Counted from the stretch's first letter, positions 16,854 to 24,463 are shown. The stretch is DNA of 34,776 bases from Clostridiales bacterium (GCA_004555155.1 SFJH01000036.1:1-34776); one strand, 5' to 3'. The notes: generated by a model from the sequence alone, not told the origin. Numbers and translations are program-made.

Positions 16854-19668
16854 AGCGGCTGTTGAGAATGCCGAAGTTTCGTCTGTCACAGAACCTGTCG
16901 CAGAGAATTACCAGGTTTCCCCCATAACGGAGAACGCTGACGAACAATCCGTTCCGGAAACGCTGGCCGTATCGACAGAAACGACATCGGCAGATGATTT
17001 CTTCAGCATGTGGAGCACACCGGAGGAGGAGCCGACTGCCGAGGCAGTTGTCGGAGACATGCCCATCCAGTCCATCGCTGAGCCTGCCGAGGAGAGCATC
17101 CCGGTTCCGCCTATCACTGAGCCCGCAGTCGAACAATCCGTGCCGGAAACACCGGTTGTCACGACAGAAGCATTCCCTGATCCGACCTCGTTTGAAGAAA
17201 CGACATCGGCAGATGATTTCTTCAGCATGTGGAGCACACCAGAGGAGCCGACTGTTGAGGCAGTTGTCGGAGACACGCCCATTCCGCCCATCGCTGAGCT
17301 TGCCGAGGAGAGCATCCCGGTTTCGCCCATCGCTGAGCCCGCAGTCGAACAATCCGCGCCGGAAACGCCGGTTGTAACGACGGAAGCATTCCCTGATCCG
17401 ACCTCGTTTGAAGAAACGACATCGGCAGATGATTTCTTCAGCATGTGGAGCACACCGGAGGAGGAGACGACTGCTGAGGCAGTCGTCGAAGACACACCCA
17501 TCCAGCCCGCCGCTGAGCCTGCAGTCGAACAAACCGCTCCGGAAATGCCGGTTGTAACGACAGAAGCGACCCCTGGTTCGACTCCGTTTGAAGAAACGAC
17601 ATCGGTAGACGATTTCTTCAGCATGTGGAGCATGCCGGAGGAGGAGACAACCGCTGAGGCAGTCGTCGAAGACACGCCCATCCAACCCACCGCTGAGCCT
17701 GTCGAGAAGAGCATCCCGGTTTCGCCCATGGCTGAGCCCACAGTCGAACAATCCGTTCCGGAAACACTGGTTGTAACGACAGAAGCGACCCCTGGTTCGA
17801 CTCCGTTTGAAGAAACGACGTCGGCAGATGATTTCTTCAGCATGTGGAGCATACCGGAGGAGGAGATGACTGCTGAGACAGTCGTCGGAGATACGCCCAT
17901 CCAGTCCATCGCTGAGCCTGCCGAGGAGAGCATCCCGGTTTCGCCTATCACTAAGCCCGCAGTCGAACAATCCGCGCCGGAAGCGCCGGTTGTCACGACA
18001 GAAGCGCCCCCTGATCCGACCTCGTTTGAAGAAACGACATCGGCAGATGATTTCTTCAGCATGTGGAGCACGCCGGAGGAGCCGACTGCTGAGGCAGTTG
18101 TCGGAGACACGCCCATCCAGTTCATCACTGAGCCTGCCGAGGAGAATATACCGGTTTCGCCCATCGCTGAGCCCGCAGTCGAACAATCCGCGCCGGAAAC
18201 GCCGGTTGTCACGACAGAAGCGCCCCCTGATCCGACCACATTTGAAGAAACGACATCGGCAGACGATTTCTTCAGCATGTGGAGCACACCGGAGGGGCCG
18301 ACTGTTGAGGCAGTCGTCGAAGACACGCCCATTCCGCCCATCGTTGAGCCTGCCGAGGAGAGCATCCCGGTTTCGCTTGCCGCTGATCCCGCAGTCGAAC
18401 AATCCGCGCCGGAAACGCTGGTTGTCACGACAGAAGCGACCCCTGATCCGACCACATTTGAAGAAACGGCATCGGCAGATGATTTCTTCAGCATGTGGAG
18501 CACACCAGAGGAGCCGACTGTTGAGGCAGTCATCGGAGACACGCCCATTCCGCCCACCGCTGAGCCTGCCGAGGAGAGCATCCCGGTTCCGCTTGCCGCT
18601 GAGCCCGTTGTCGAACAAGAAGCGACCCCTGATCCGACATCGTTTGAAGAACCGACATCGGCAGACGATTTCTTCAGCATGTGGAGCATGTCGGAGGAGG
18701 AGTTGACTGCGGAGGCAGTCGCTGAGAATCCGCCCAGCCAGCCTGCTGCTGAGTCCGTTGCGGAAGCTGCTGTCGCGCCGACCTCGTATGTTGAGCAGGA
18801 CGATCCGTTCAGCGGCGGCTATGCGCACAGCAAGTGGGACATGGTCGAGGACGAGCCGCGTCCGGACAGCGCGCCGACCTCGTATGTCGAGCAGGACGAT
18901 CCGTTCAGCGGCGGCTATGCGCACCGCTCATGGGATCAGGCCGCAGACGGGGCGCGTCCGGACAGCGCGCCGGTCTCGTATGACGTTCAGGACAATCCGT
19001 TTGACGGAAACGGCGCGTGGGGCGAGCCGGAGGCCGACGTTCCCGTGCAGGACGCGCCGGAAGCCAGCAATGGTGAAGCAAAACAGGATCCCTTCCGTGG
19101 GAAGGACGGCTGGGAATCCTTCAGCACGGCGCAGGACGACGATCCCTTCAACATGTTTACCGACGGACAGCCGCAGCCGGAGGAGCGCCGGGAAGACAGG
19201 CGCGGCCGCCGCGAAAAGGACGGGGAACCCCGGGAGCGGGGCGGCCTGCTTGGATTCATCCGGAAGAAGAGGGCTGAACGGAGCGACGAGATCGATCCCG
19301 ACGATCCGCTGATGGAGTTCATCGACGAAAGCGGTGTACAGAAGCGGACGGCGAGCGGTCAGCTGTACCTTTCGAAGAAGAAGGGCACGACCCGCGGCGC
19401 GATCCGGGTGCCGAGAGAGCCGAGCGTGGTGATCGGACGCACCCAGGGCAGAGGCCGGCTGGTGATTGGCGACCGCGAGATCAGCGAGGAGCATGCCGAG
19501 ATCAGCTTCGACCACGGCGCGTATTATCTGACCGACCTGAATTCCACCAACGGCACCTTTGTCAACGGCGAGCCGCTGGCGCAGGGGCGCAGCGTCCAGC
19601 TGAACCAGATGGATGAGATCAGCTTCGGCACGAAGCGGTTTTATGCGCTGTTTGTGGAGGAGAAGTAA
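16024..19668 (+). CDS. C-terminal piece of the FHA repeat protein
   Basis: This frame is open from a GTG at 16024, but the first ~190 codons are the wrong-frame reading (Arg/Pro-rich). Real coding sense begins near 16591, and an in-frame ATG lies at 16657 without a convincing ribosome site. It holds two FMDFFG repeats, nine DDFFSMWS repeats (nt 16990-18700), two YVEQDDPFSGGYAH units, and a charged linker rich in Arg/Glu. It ends in an FHA domain over the last ~90 residues, with VIGRTQGRG, ISEEHAEI and LNSTNGTFVNG, the key Arg, Ser/His and Asn positions of phospho-threonine binding. A long disordered acidic region rich in Glu, Pro, Thr and Val tethers the FHA domain. Upstream fusion to the N-terminal piece needs a net one-base frame correction. 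Confidence 0.75.
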   Translation: MRRSRRPAPPRPSPADSWTSSACPPRNPLRLPAKTSQNRPPSAQARRSRVRPHFLRRIHGFLRRTRRGTRFVCQRKPRRTVPRVRGKSCIIPRRTPARRSRAHPHPLRRIHGLFRRSRGGPRFVCQRKPRSTVPRVRRRSCIIPRRTPARRSRVRPHPRRIHGLLRHARRGTRFVCQRKPRRTVPRVRRAAPTPDKPQPEEAAATPIPGGFMDFFGVPAEEPASSASESLAEPSPECAEKAASIPDETQPEQIAPTPIPSGGFMDFFGVPAEEPVVEAAVENAEVSSVTEPVAENYQVSPITENADEQSVPETLAVSTETTSADDFFSMWSTPEEEPTAEAVVGDMPIQSIAEPAEESIPVPPITEPAVEQSVPETPVVTTEAFPDPTSFEETTSADDFFSMWSTPEEPTVEAVVGDTPIPPIAELAEESIPVSPIAEPAVEQSAPETPVVTTEAFPDPTSFEETTSADDFFSMWSTPEEETTAEAVVEDTPIQPAAEPAVEQTAPEMPVVTTEATPGSTPFEETTSVDDFFSMWSMPEEETTAEAVVEDTPIQPTAEPVEKSIPVSPMAEPTVEQSVPETLVVTTEATPGSTPFEETTSADDFFSMWSIPEEEMTAETVVGDTPIQSIAEPAEESIPVSPITKPAVEQSAPEAPVVTTEAPPDPTSFEETTSADDFFSMWSTPEEPTAEAVVGDTPIQFITEPAEENIPVSPIAEPAVEQSAPETPVVTTEAPPDPTTFEETTSADDFFSMWSTPEGPTVEAVVEDTPIPPIVEPAEESIPVSLAADPAVEQSAPETLVVTTEATPDPTTFEETASADDFFSMWSTPEEPTVEAVIGDTPIPPTAEPAEESIPVPLAAEPVVEQEATPDPTSFEEPTSADDFFSMWSMSEEELTAEAVAENPPSQPAAESVAEAAVAPTSYVEQDDPFSGGYAHSKWDMVEDEPRPDSAPTSYVEQDDPFSGGYAHRSWDQAADGARPDSAPVSYDVQDNPFDGNGAWGEPEADVPVQDAPEASNGEAKQDPFRGKDGWESFSTAQDDDPFNMFTDGQPQPEERREDRRGRREKDGEPRERGGLLGFIRKKRAERSDEIDPDDPLMEFIDESGVQKRTASGQLYLSKKKGTTRGAIRVPREPSVVIGRTQGRGRLVIGDREISEEHAEISFDHGAYYLTDLNSTNGTFVNGEPLAQGRSVQLNQMDEISFGTKRFYALFVEEK
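16057..16860 (+). repeat. Repeat family C: 6 units of about 153-156 bp (GGFMDFFGVPAEEPA)
   Basis: FMDFFG ATG codons lie at 16074, 16199, 16355, 16508, 16657 and 16813. Two spacings, 125 and 149, are shorter by 31 and 4 bases and shift the frame; the others are 153 or 156. Units carry GGFMDFFG, PAEEPASSAS, LAEPSPECA and a DEPQPEEAA-type tail. Confidence 0.9.
16990..18700 (+). repeat. Repeat family D: 9 units of mostly 216-219 bp (DDFFSMWS)
   Basis: The ATG of FFSMWS occurs at 17008, 17227, 17443, 17623, 17842, 18061, 18277, 18493 and 18679. Spacings are 219, 216, 180, 219, 219, 216, 216 and 186, all multiples of three. Units read TSADDFFSMWSTPEE, then an acidic Ala/Val/Ile/Pro spacer and VVTTEA. 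Copies differ by many single-base changes, so the array is older than family B. Confidence 0.9.
18777..19010 (+). repeat. Repeat family E: about 2.5 units of ~108 bp (SYVEQDDPFSGGYAH)
   Basis: Two close copies of SYVEQDDPFSGGYAH with a Trp-Asp segment and RPDSAP tail, then a diverged third (SYDVQDNPFDG). The motif changes from FF to DPF but keeps an acidic-aromatic pattern. It joins the DDFFSMWS array to the FHA-side linker. Confidence 0.8.
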
Positions 19669-19872
19669 CGGAAAGCGGCTGCGGACGGCCTTGAGAGCCG
19701 GGCGTCGGAGGGGACGGAAGCGTCTCCCGACGTCCGAGCCGGACGCTGCGCCGTCACCGGAGCCCGGAACGCCGACATTTCAACCGAACGGAGACGGCCG
19801 GAAAACCAGGGAGAGCCCGGGAAGGCCGAGGCGCTCCGAACCACAATCGTCCCCGGCGGCGCATGCGCCGGA

Positions 19873-19929
19873 AAAGAAGCGATTTCTGCATCGGGAAATT
19901 CCATTTCCCAGAGCAGAAATCGCTTCTTT
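19873..19929. terminator. Long hairpin after the FHA gene
   Basis: Arms AAAGAAGCGATTTCTGC (19873-19889) and its exact complement (19913-19929), 17 bp each, enclose a second stem GGGAAA/TTTCCC (19893-19898, 19904-19909). T residues in the right arm end and nearby give it terminator character at the end of the Tad operon. The symmetry would also allow function on the minus strand. It sits in a gap of about 940 bp without genes. Confidence 0.75.
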
Positions 19930-19949
19930 GCTGTTTCCGACAGAAGATG

Positions 19950-20550
19950 GAGCGCACGACTGCGGCAGAAGCCCGCTTCCTGTCCGCCAGCGGCTTTCTG
20001 ATCGTCAGGCGAACCCCGCCGTGCTTTTTTGCTTCTTCGCTGGATTTCCCCGCCCTTGGATTTTCGCCGGAATCCGCGTCGTTTTCGCGACAGAAATCCG
20101 GAGCGCACGACCGCGGCAAGAGACCCGCTTTTCCGTCCGCCAGCGGCTTTCTGATCGTCAGGCGAATCCCGCCGTGCTTTTTGCTTCTTCGCCGGATTTC
20201 CCCACCCGTGGACTTCACCCGGATTCTGCGCTGTTTTCGCGACAGAAATCCGGAGCGCACGACCGCGGCAGGAGCCCGCTTCCCGTCCGCCAGCGCCTTT
20301 CTGATCGTCAGGCGAACCCCGACGTGATTTTTTGCTTCTTCGCCGGATTTTCCCGCCCGTGGATTTTCGCCGGATTCTGCGCTGTTTTCGCGACAGAAAT
20401 CCGGAGCGCACGACCGCGGCAGGAGCCCGCTTCCCGTCCGCCAGCGGCTTTCTGATCGTCAGGCGAACCCCGCCGTGCTTTTTTGCTTCTTCGCTGGATT
20501 CCCCCACCCGTGGATTTTCGCCGGAATCCGCGCTTTTTTGCGCGCGGGAC
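19950..20550. repeat. 151/152-bp intergenic tandem repeat, about 4 units
   Basis: GAGCGCACGAC recurs at 19950, 20101, 20253 and 20404, spacing 151, 152 and 151. Each unit then has a conserved block with CGCCAGCGGCTTTCTGATCG, a T-rich GCTTTTTTGCTTCTTCGC and a GATTTTCGCCGGAAT-type end. Small indels break any shared reading frame, so I regard it as non-coding. It directly precedes the promoter of the deacylase gene. Confidence 0.85.
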
Positions 20551-20570
20551 TCGCGGCGGACGGGGTTTTG

Positions 20571-20579
20571 TGCTATAAT
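20571..20579 (+). promoter_or_regulatory. Extended -10 promoter of the deacylase gene
   Basis: TGCTATAAT is a perfect extended -10 element (TGn plus TATAAT). No clear -35 hexamer is found at the right distance. Transcription would start near 20586, about 20 bases before the likely TTG start codon. Confidence 0.7.
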
Positions 20580-20606
20580 GGGAGACATGCAAAGGCGGTG
20601 GTAGAT

Positions 20607-21977
20607 TTGCTGGATTTGTTGGTGACCGGGGGTTGGCTGATCGATCCGGAGCGGCTGGAGATGCGGCCCGGGAGCATCGGCGTGAAGGACGGCAGGATCG
20701 CGGGGGTGTACGGCGCGGACGCCCGAACGCCGGAGGCGCTTTCCCGCATCGATGCGGAAGGCGCGGCGGTCTGTCCGGGCTTTATCGACGTGCATTCCCA
20801 TCTGGACGGCCAGGAGGAGTGCGGACGGCGCGCGCTGCTGCAGGGCATCACCACGTCCTTCGGCGGCAACTGCGGCCTGAGCCCCGTGGACATGGACGCG
20901 TTCTTCGAAAGCCAGCGCGGCGGCTACTGCGTGAACCAGTGCGAATTCGTGGGCCACTCCTTCACGCTGCGGGAGGCCGTGGGGCTGAAGGACACCGGCG
21001 CGTGCGCCGATCTGGATCAGCTGGGCCGGATGGAGTCGATGGCGCGGCGCGCGATGGATGCGGGCGCGTGGGGCGTGTCCTTCGGACTGGACTATTGCCC
21101 GGGCTGCGCGTTCCGCGAGGTGGAGACGCTGGGTCGGCTGACCGCGGAGTACGGCGGCATCTGCCCGGTGCACACGCGGCTGTTCACCATGTACGACATG
21201 TATTCCATCGCCGAGGCCGCGCGGCTGGCGGTGATCGCGGGCGTGCAGGTGCAGGTGTCCCATCTGGTGTACCAGTATCCCATGAACGAGCTGCTGGACG
21301 ACGCCTTCGAGATGATCGAGTTCGCCCACGACCGCGGCGCGCGCATCTGCTGCGACAGCGGCATGTACACCAATTTCGCCGCGCCGCTGGGCTCCGCCAC
21401 CTTCGACCCCGAGAACATGGAGGCCTGCGACTGGCAGTACGACCATCTGCTGGTGTCCACCGGCGAGTACCGCGGCATGCGCATGGATGAGGCGCTTTAC
21501 CGCAGGCTGCGCCGGGAAGCGCCTGAGACCGAGGTGATCTGCTTCTCCGGCGACGAGCGCGCCGTGGAGCACGCCTTCTCCCGGGACTATGTGATGATCT
21601 CCACCGACGCGGGCGCGTACCAGCCCGGTCAGGGCCATCCCCAGGCGGCGGCCAGCTTTCCCCGCTTCTTCCGCATCATGGCGCGGGAGCGGAAGCGGCT
21701 GAGCTGGCCCGAGGCGGTGCGCCGCGCCACGCTGCTGCCGGCCGAGACCATGGGCCTCAAGACCAAGGGCCGGCTGCGCGAGGGCATGGATGCGGATCTG
21801 GTGGTGTTCGATCCGCGCACCATCTCGGAGCGGGCGGACTTCGCCGGCATGGGCGAGCCGGACGCGCCGCCGGAGGGCATCCGCGCGGTGATTCTGGGCG
21901 GACAGCTGGCGGCGCAGGACAGCCGCGTGGTGAACGCGCGCCTGGGCCGCACGATCCGCCGGGAGCGCGGCCGGTGA
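20607..21977 (+). CDS. N-acyl-D-amino-acid deacylase-type amidohydrolase
   Basis: The protein of about 456 residues belongs to the amidohydrolase superfamily, D-aminoacylase/dihydroorotase-like branch, which removes acyl groups from N-acyl-D-amino acids through a metal centre. Visible landmarks from the TTG start are the first metal motif HSH (H63, H65), GGNCGLSP with C89 (a metal-ligand Cys in D-aminoacylases), H189 in VHTR, H219 in VSHL and D334 in STDAG. The C-terminal 'GRLREGMDADLVVFDP' is the usual superfamily small domain. I chose TTG 20607 because AAGGCGGTG at 20592-20600 lies 6 bases upstream and matches the family's N-terminus (LLVTGGWLIDP). GTG at 20598 would lie inside this ribosome site. 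D-amino-acid turnover fits a role with wall peptides, but the substrate is not shown. Confidence 0.85.
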   Translation: MLDLLVTGGWLIDPERLEMRPGSIGVKDGRIAGVYGADARTPEALSRIDAEGAAVCPGFIDVHSHLDGQEECGRRALLQGITTSFGGNCGLSPVDMDAFFESQRGGYCVNQCEFVGHSFTLREAVGLKDTGACADLDQLGRMESMARRAMDAGAWGVSFGLDYCPGCAFREVETLGRLTAEYGGICPVHTRLFTMYDMYSIAEAARLAVIAGVQVQVSHLVYQYPMNELLDDAFEMIEFAHDRGARICCDSGMYTNFAAPLGSATFDPENMEACDWQYDHLLVSTGEYRGMRMDEALYRRLRREAPETEVICFSGDERAVEHAFSRDYVMISTDAGAYQPGQGHPQAAASFPRFFRIMARERKRLSWPEAVRRATLLPAETMGLKTKGRLREGMDADLVVFDPRTISERADFAGMGEPDAPPEGIRAVILGGQLAAQDSRVVNARLGRTIRRERGR

Positions 21978-22032
21978 GGGCTGTGCATGAATCGCCTGCG
22001 GCCGGGGCAGACTGGGACTGAGGTGATCGGCA

Positions 22033-22464
22033 ATGGAGGATCAGACGCAGAAGCTGCTGGGAGACATTGTGGAGGGCGCGCGCACGGGCCTGGACGGCTG
22101 TGAGCAGCTGCTCAGGCGCGCGGAGGACGCCGCCGTGCGGGACGAGCTGATGAACCAGAGCGCCCGGTATCAGCGCTTTGCTCGGGATGCGGAGCGGGCG
22201 CTGTTTGCGGCGGGGGGCAAGCCCCATGCCAAGGGCATGGCCGCGCGGGCGGGCATGTGGATGGGCGTGCAGATGAACACGCTGACCGACGTGTCTCCGG
22301 GGCGGATCGCGGAGATCGTGATTCAGGGCGCCACCATGGGCGTCATCGACACGCTCAGGAACCGCTCCGCGCTGTGCGACGCCAGTCCGGAGAGCCGGGA
22401 GCTGGCCGCCGCGTTCGCGGCCATGCAGCAGGAGATCATCGATCGGATGAAGGCGTTTCTCTGA
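22033..22464 (+). CDS. Small all-helical protein (DUF2383/ferritin-like bundle?)
   Basis: The 143-residue protein has no signal peptide or membrane segment. It looks like four amphipathic helices, roughly residues 3-28, 33-62, 66-110 and 119-143. The pattern of an early 'DGCEQLLRRAE' helix, an 'ALFAAGGKP' hinge and a final 'AAFAAMQQEIIDRMKAF' helix resembles DUF2383-type helical bundles, but I do not see a clear di-iron E...ExxH set. A GAGGTG site precedes the ATG. It lies 55 bp after the deacylase gene, probably in the same transcript, and before a strong terminator. Function unknown. Confidence 0.6.
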   Translation: MEDQTQKLLGDIVEGARTGLDGCEQLLRRAEDAAVRDELMNQSARYQRFARDAERALFAAGGKPHAKGMAARAGMWMGVQMNTLTDVSPGRIAEIVIQGATMGVIDTLRNRSALCDASPESRELAAAFAAMQQEIIDRMKAFL

Positions 22465-22533
22465 AAAGACCTGTAAATAAGGGAGATTGCACGGACGCAA
22501 GCGACCGCAATCTGCAGCCTGACGCAGCAAGCA

Positions 22534-22573
22534 AAAAATGCCGGCTGATTTCATGATTTCAGCTGGCATTTTT
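22534..22573. terminator. Strong hairpin terminator, usable on both strands
   Basis: Arms AAAAATGCCGGCTGA (22534-22548) and TCAGCTGGCATTTTT (22559-22573) pair over 15 positions with one G-T wobble. The A run before and T run after the stem make it a typical bidirectional intrinsic terminator. It ends the deacylase unit. Confidence 0.85.
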
Positions 22574-22708
22574 GCGTTTGCGGGCTTTGTCAGTGGCCTG
22601 AGGCGTTTCTCTGAAAGGCCATGCGCTGAACGGCCGGAGGGATGTTTGGTCTGCGCAGCGCGCGGGTATCTATTCTGTAGAGCAACGGCTGTACAGGAGG
22701 GGAAACGA

Positions 22709-22867
22709 ATGAAGAGGTATGTCTGCGAGGTCTGCGGATGGCTGTACGACGAGGCGCTGGGAGATGCTGCGCAGGGCATCGTGCCCGGCACGAGGTTTGA
22801 GGATCTGCCCGAGGACTTCACCTGTCCGCTGTGCGGCGTGGATCGGGACACGTTTGCCGAGGCCTGA
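22709..22867 (+). CDS. Rubredoxin
   Basis: The 52-residue protein has the two rubredoxin knuckles CEVCG (C6, C9) and CPLCG (C39, C42) that hold a single iron, with the usual aromatic WLYD and 'GTRFEDLPEDFTCPLCG' between them. It is a cytoplasmic one-electron carrier in anaerobes, often serving peroxide or superoxide reduction. GGAGGGG at 22696-22702 precedes the ATG at 22709. It stands alone between a terminator and a tandem array. No partner oxidoreductase is adjacent. Confidence 0.95.
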   Translation: MKRYVCEVCGWLYDEALGDAAQGIVPGTRFEDLPEDFTCPLCGVDRDTFAEA

Positions 22868-22884
22868 GCTTTCGCGCCGGAGCG

Positions 22885-23370
22885 CGGAGCGTCCCGGGGG
22901 AAGCCCGGCCCGCGCCGCCGAATGCGAATGAAATCCCGGAGGAGGCGCGCGTCCCGCCCTCCTGCGGAGCGTCCCGGGGGAAGCCCGGCCCGCGCCGCCG
23001 GACGCGAAGGAAATCCCGGAGGAGACGCGCGTCCCGCTCTCCTGCGGAGCGTCCCGGGAGAAGCGCCGCCGGACGCGAATGGAATCCCGGAGGCGGCGCG
23101 CGTCCCGCCCTCCTGCAGAGCGTCCCGGGAGAAGCCCGGCCTGCGCCGCCGGACGCGAAGGAAATCCCGGAGGCGGCGCGCGTCCCGCTCTCCTGCGGAG
23201 CGTCCCGGGAGAAGCGCCGCCGGACGCGAATGGAATCCCGGAGGAGGCGCGTGTCCCGCACTCCTGCGGAGCGTCCCGGGGGAAGCCCGGCCCGCGCCGC
23301 CGGACGCGAAGGAAATCCCGGAGGCGGCGCGCGTCCCGCCCTCCTGCGGAGCATGTCGGGAGAAGCGCCG
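22885..23370. repeat. Intergenic tandem repeat with alternating 80- and 71-bp units
   Basis: The CGGAGCGTCCCGG-type landmark recurs at 22885, 22965, 23045, 23116, 23196, 23267 and 23347, spacing 80, 80, 71, 80, 71 and 80. The two unit sizes differ by a 9-bp segment near AAGCCCGGCCCGCGCC. All six frames show long Arg/Pro-rich openings here, but the unit lengths are not all multiples of three and no start signal fits, so I take it as non-coding. It lies between rubredoxin and the LCP gene. Confidence 0.85.
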
Positions 23371-23390
23371 CCGGGGTCGGCGGCGCTTCT
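23361..23390 (+). terminator. GC-rich hairpin closing the 80/71-bp array
   Basis: AGAAGCGCCGCC (23361-23372) and GGCGGCGCTTCT (23379-23390) give a perfect 12-bp stem with a 6-base loop. The left arm is the repeat-unit sequence itself; only the last copy has a matching right arm. No T run follows. Confidence 0.65.
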
Positions 23391-23451
23391 GCGCGATCGC
23401 GGTGTGAATGTGGAAGAAATGCGGAAATCCTGCATTGTTTTGGAAATTCGA

Positions 23452-23479
23452 TTGATTTTTGACGGAGCTCTGCTATAAT
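23452..23479 (+). promoter_or_regulatory. Promoter of the LCP gene
   Basis: TTGATT at 23452-23457, a 16-bp spacer, then TATAAT at 23474-23479 as part of TGCTATAAT. The same extended -10 occurs before the deacylase gene. The transcript would start near 23486. Confidence 0.75.
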
Positions 23480-23511
23480 ATCAGGTATTGAAACCATGGA
23501 GGATCATTCAA

Positions 23512-24435
23512 ATGATGAAGAAGCTGATTGCGCTGGCGCTGGCTTTCGCGCTGACGCTGTGCGCCTGCGCGCTGGCCGAGGAGTCTCTCAGCGATTTGCT
23601 GGAGGGCGATATCGTTTCCGCCGAGGATTACACCGGCGAGCTGTCCGACGAGTGGTGGAACATCCTGCTGCTGGGCACCGACAACCGCTATGACATCGAA
23701 AACGGCTACAGCCGCACGGACAGCATGATCATCCTGTCCGTCAATCTGGCGGAGAAGCAGGCCAAGCTCACCTCGCTGATGCGCGACACCTGGGTGCCCA
23801 TCGAGGGCCACGGCCACAACAAGCTCAACGCCTGCACCGTGTTCGGCGGCCCCCAGCTGCTGATGGACACCGTCAATGAGCAGTTCGGCCTGAAGATCGA
23901 CGACTACGTGCTGATCAACATCACCGGCCTGGCCGAGGTGATCGATATCCTGGGCGGCCTCGACCTGGACGTGACCGAGGCCGAGCGCAAGGCGCTGAAC
24001 AAGGGCCTGTTCGACCTGTCCAGCCAGTCCGGCATGGAGCAGCTGGAGCAGTCCGGCGAGGGCGTGCACCTCAACGGCAATCAGGCCGTGGCCTTCGCCC
24101 GCATCCGCCAGATCGATTCCGACTACGTGCGCACCGAGCGCCAGCGCACCGTGCTGACCACCATCGCCCAGACCCTCAAGGACAGCAACAGCGCCGCCTC
24201 CATCGTGAGCGCGGTCAACGCCCTGCTGCCCTATGTCGAGACCAACCTCAGCGTCGCCGATCTGATGTCGCTGGGCTATGTCGGGCTCCAGCTGGATCTC
24301 GGCGGCGTGGAGCAGTTCCGCATTCCCGCCGACGGCACCTTCGACGCGGGCATGTTCAACGGCGTGTGGTGCATCAAGCCCAACTTCGAGAAGAACCGCG
24401 CGCTGCTGCGGGACTTCATCTACGCCGGGGACTGA
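23512..24435 (+). CDS. LytR-CpsA-Psr (LCP) family wall polymer transferase
   Basis: The 307-residue protein has an N-terminal hydrophobic signal segment (residues 4-24, ending CACALAEE). Its LCP catalytic domain has 'NILLLGTDNR', the Arg-Thr-Asp of SRTDSMIILSVN, 'LMRDTWVPIEGHGHNKLNA', 'LDVTEAERK' and the late Arg cluster 'FARIRQIDSDYVRTERQR'. These residues bind the polyprenyl pyrophosphate head group in known LCP enzymes, which attach teichoic acid or polysaccharide to peptidoglycan. TGGAGGAT at 23498-23505 sets ATG 23512. An upstream TTG at 23488 lies at the probable transcript start and is unlikely. The Cys in the signal region (CAC) leaves a lipoprotein form possible. The gene is monocistronic and ends before a terminator. 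Confidence 0.9.
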   Translation: MMKKLIALALAFALTLCACALAEESLSDLLEGDIVSAEDYTGELSDEWWNILLLGTDNRYDIENGYSRTDSMIILSVNLAEKQAKLTSLMRDTWVPIEGHGHNKLNACTVFGGPQLLMDTVNEQFGLKIDDYVLINITGLAEVIDILGGLDLDVTEAERKALNKGLFDLSSQSGMEQLEQSGEGVHLNGNQAVAFARIRQIDSDYVRTERQRTVLTTIAQTLKDSNSAASIVSAVNALLPYVETNLSVADLMSLGYVGLQLDLGGVEQFRIPADGTFDAGMFNGVWCIKPNFEKNRALLRDFIYAGD

Positions 24436-24463
24436 AGACGCGCCCCTGGCCGCAATGCGCATG

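Larger units (their letters stand above)
14790..19668 (+). pseudogene. Giant FF-motif repeat protein with C-terminal FHA domain; frame broken twice
   Basis: This entry describes the whole gene. Coding sense runs in one frame from ATG 14790 to about 16154, moves to a second frame over about 16155-16590, and to a third frame from about 16591 to the stop at 19666-19668. The break points are defined by the ~150-bp repeat family. FMDFFG copies start (ATG) at 16074, 16199, 16355, 16508, 16657 and 16813, so spacings are 125, 156, 153, 149 and 156. The 125 and 149 values match deletions of 31 and 4 bases, both right after the codons for PSPECA. The net shift is -35, so the frame is not restored. The nine later repeats keep spacings that are multiples of three. 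It may be a decayed gene, an assembly fault in repeats, or a switchable allele. Confidence 0.75.

Noticed and set aside
16072..18924. Minus-strand opening opposite the FHA repeat gene
   Set aside because: It mirrors the repeats of the plus strand (Arg/Cys/Gly-rich) and has no start signal or recognisable domain.
19669..20570. Tandem 151/152-bp units as a CRISPR array
   Set aside because: Whole units are conserved without variable spacers, and no cas gene is present.
20587..20604. Five-codon leader peptide MQRRW before the deacylase
   Set aside because: It starts at the predicted transcript start and has no ribosome site, so regulation by it is unsupported.
22868..23400. Arg/Pro-rich openings in the 80/71-bp array as a secreted repeat protein
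   Set aside because: Unit lengths change the frame, no ribosome site fits, and several frames on both strands are open at once because of base composition.
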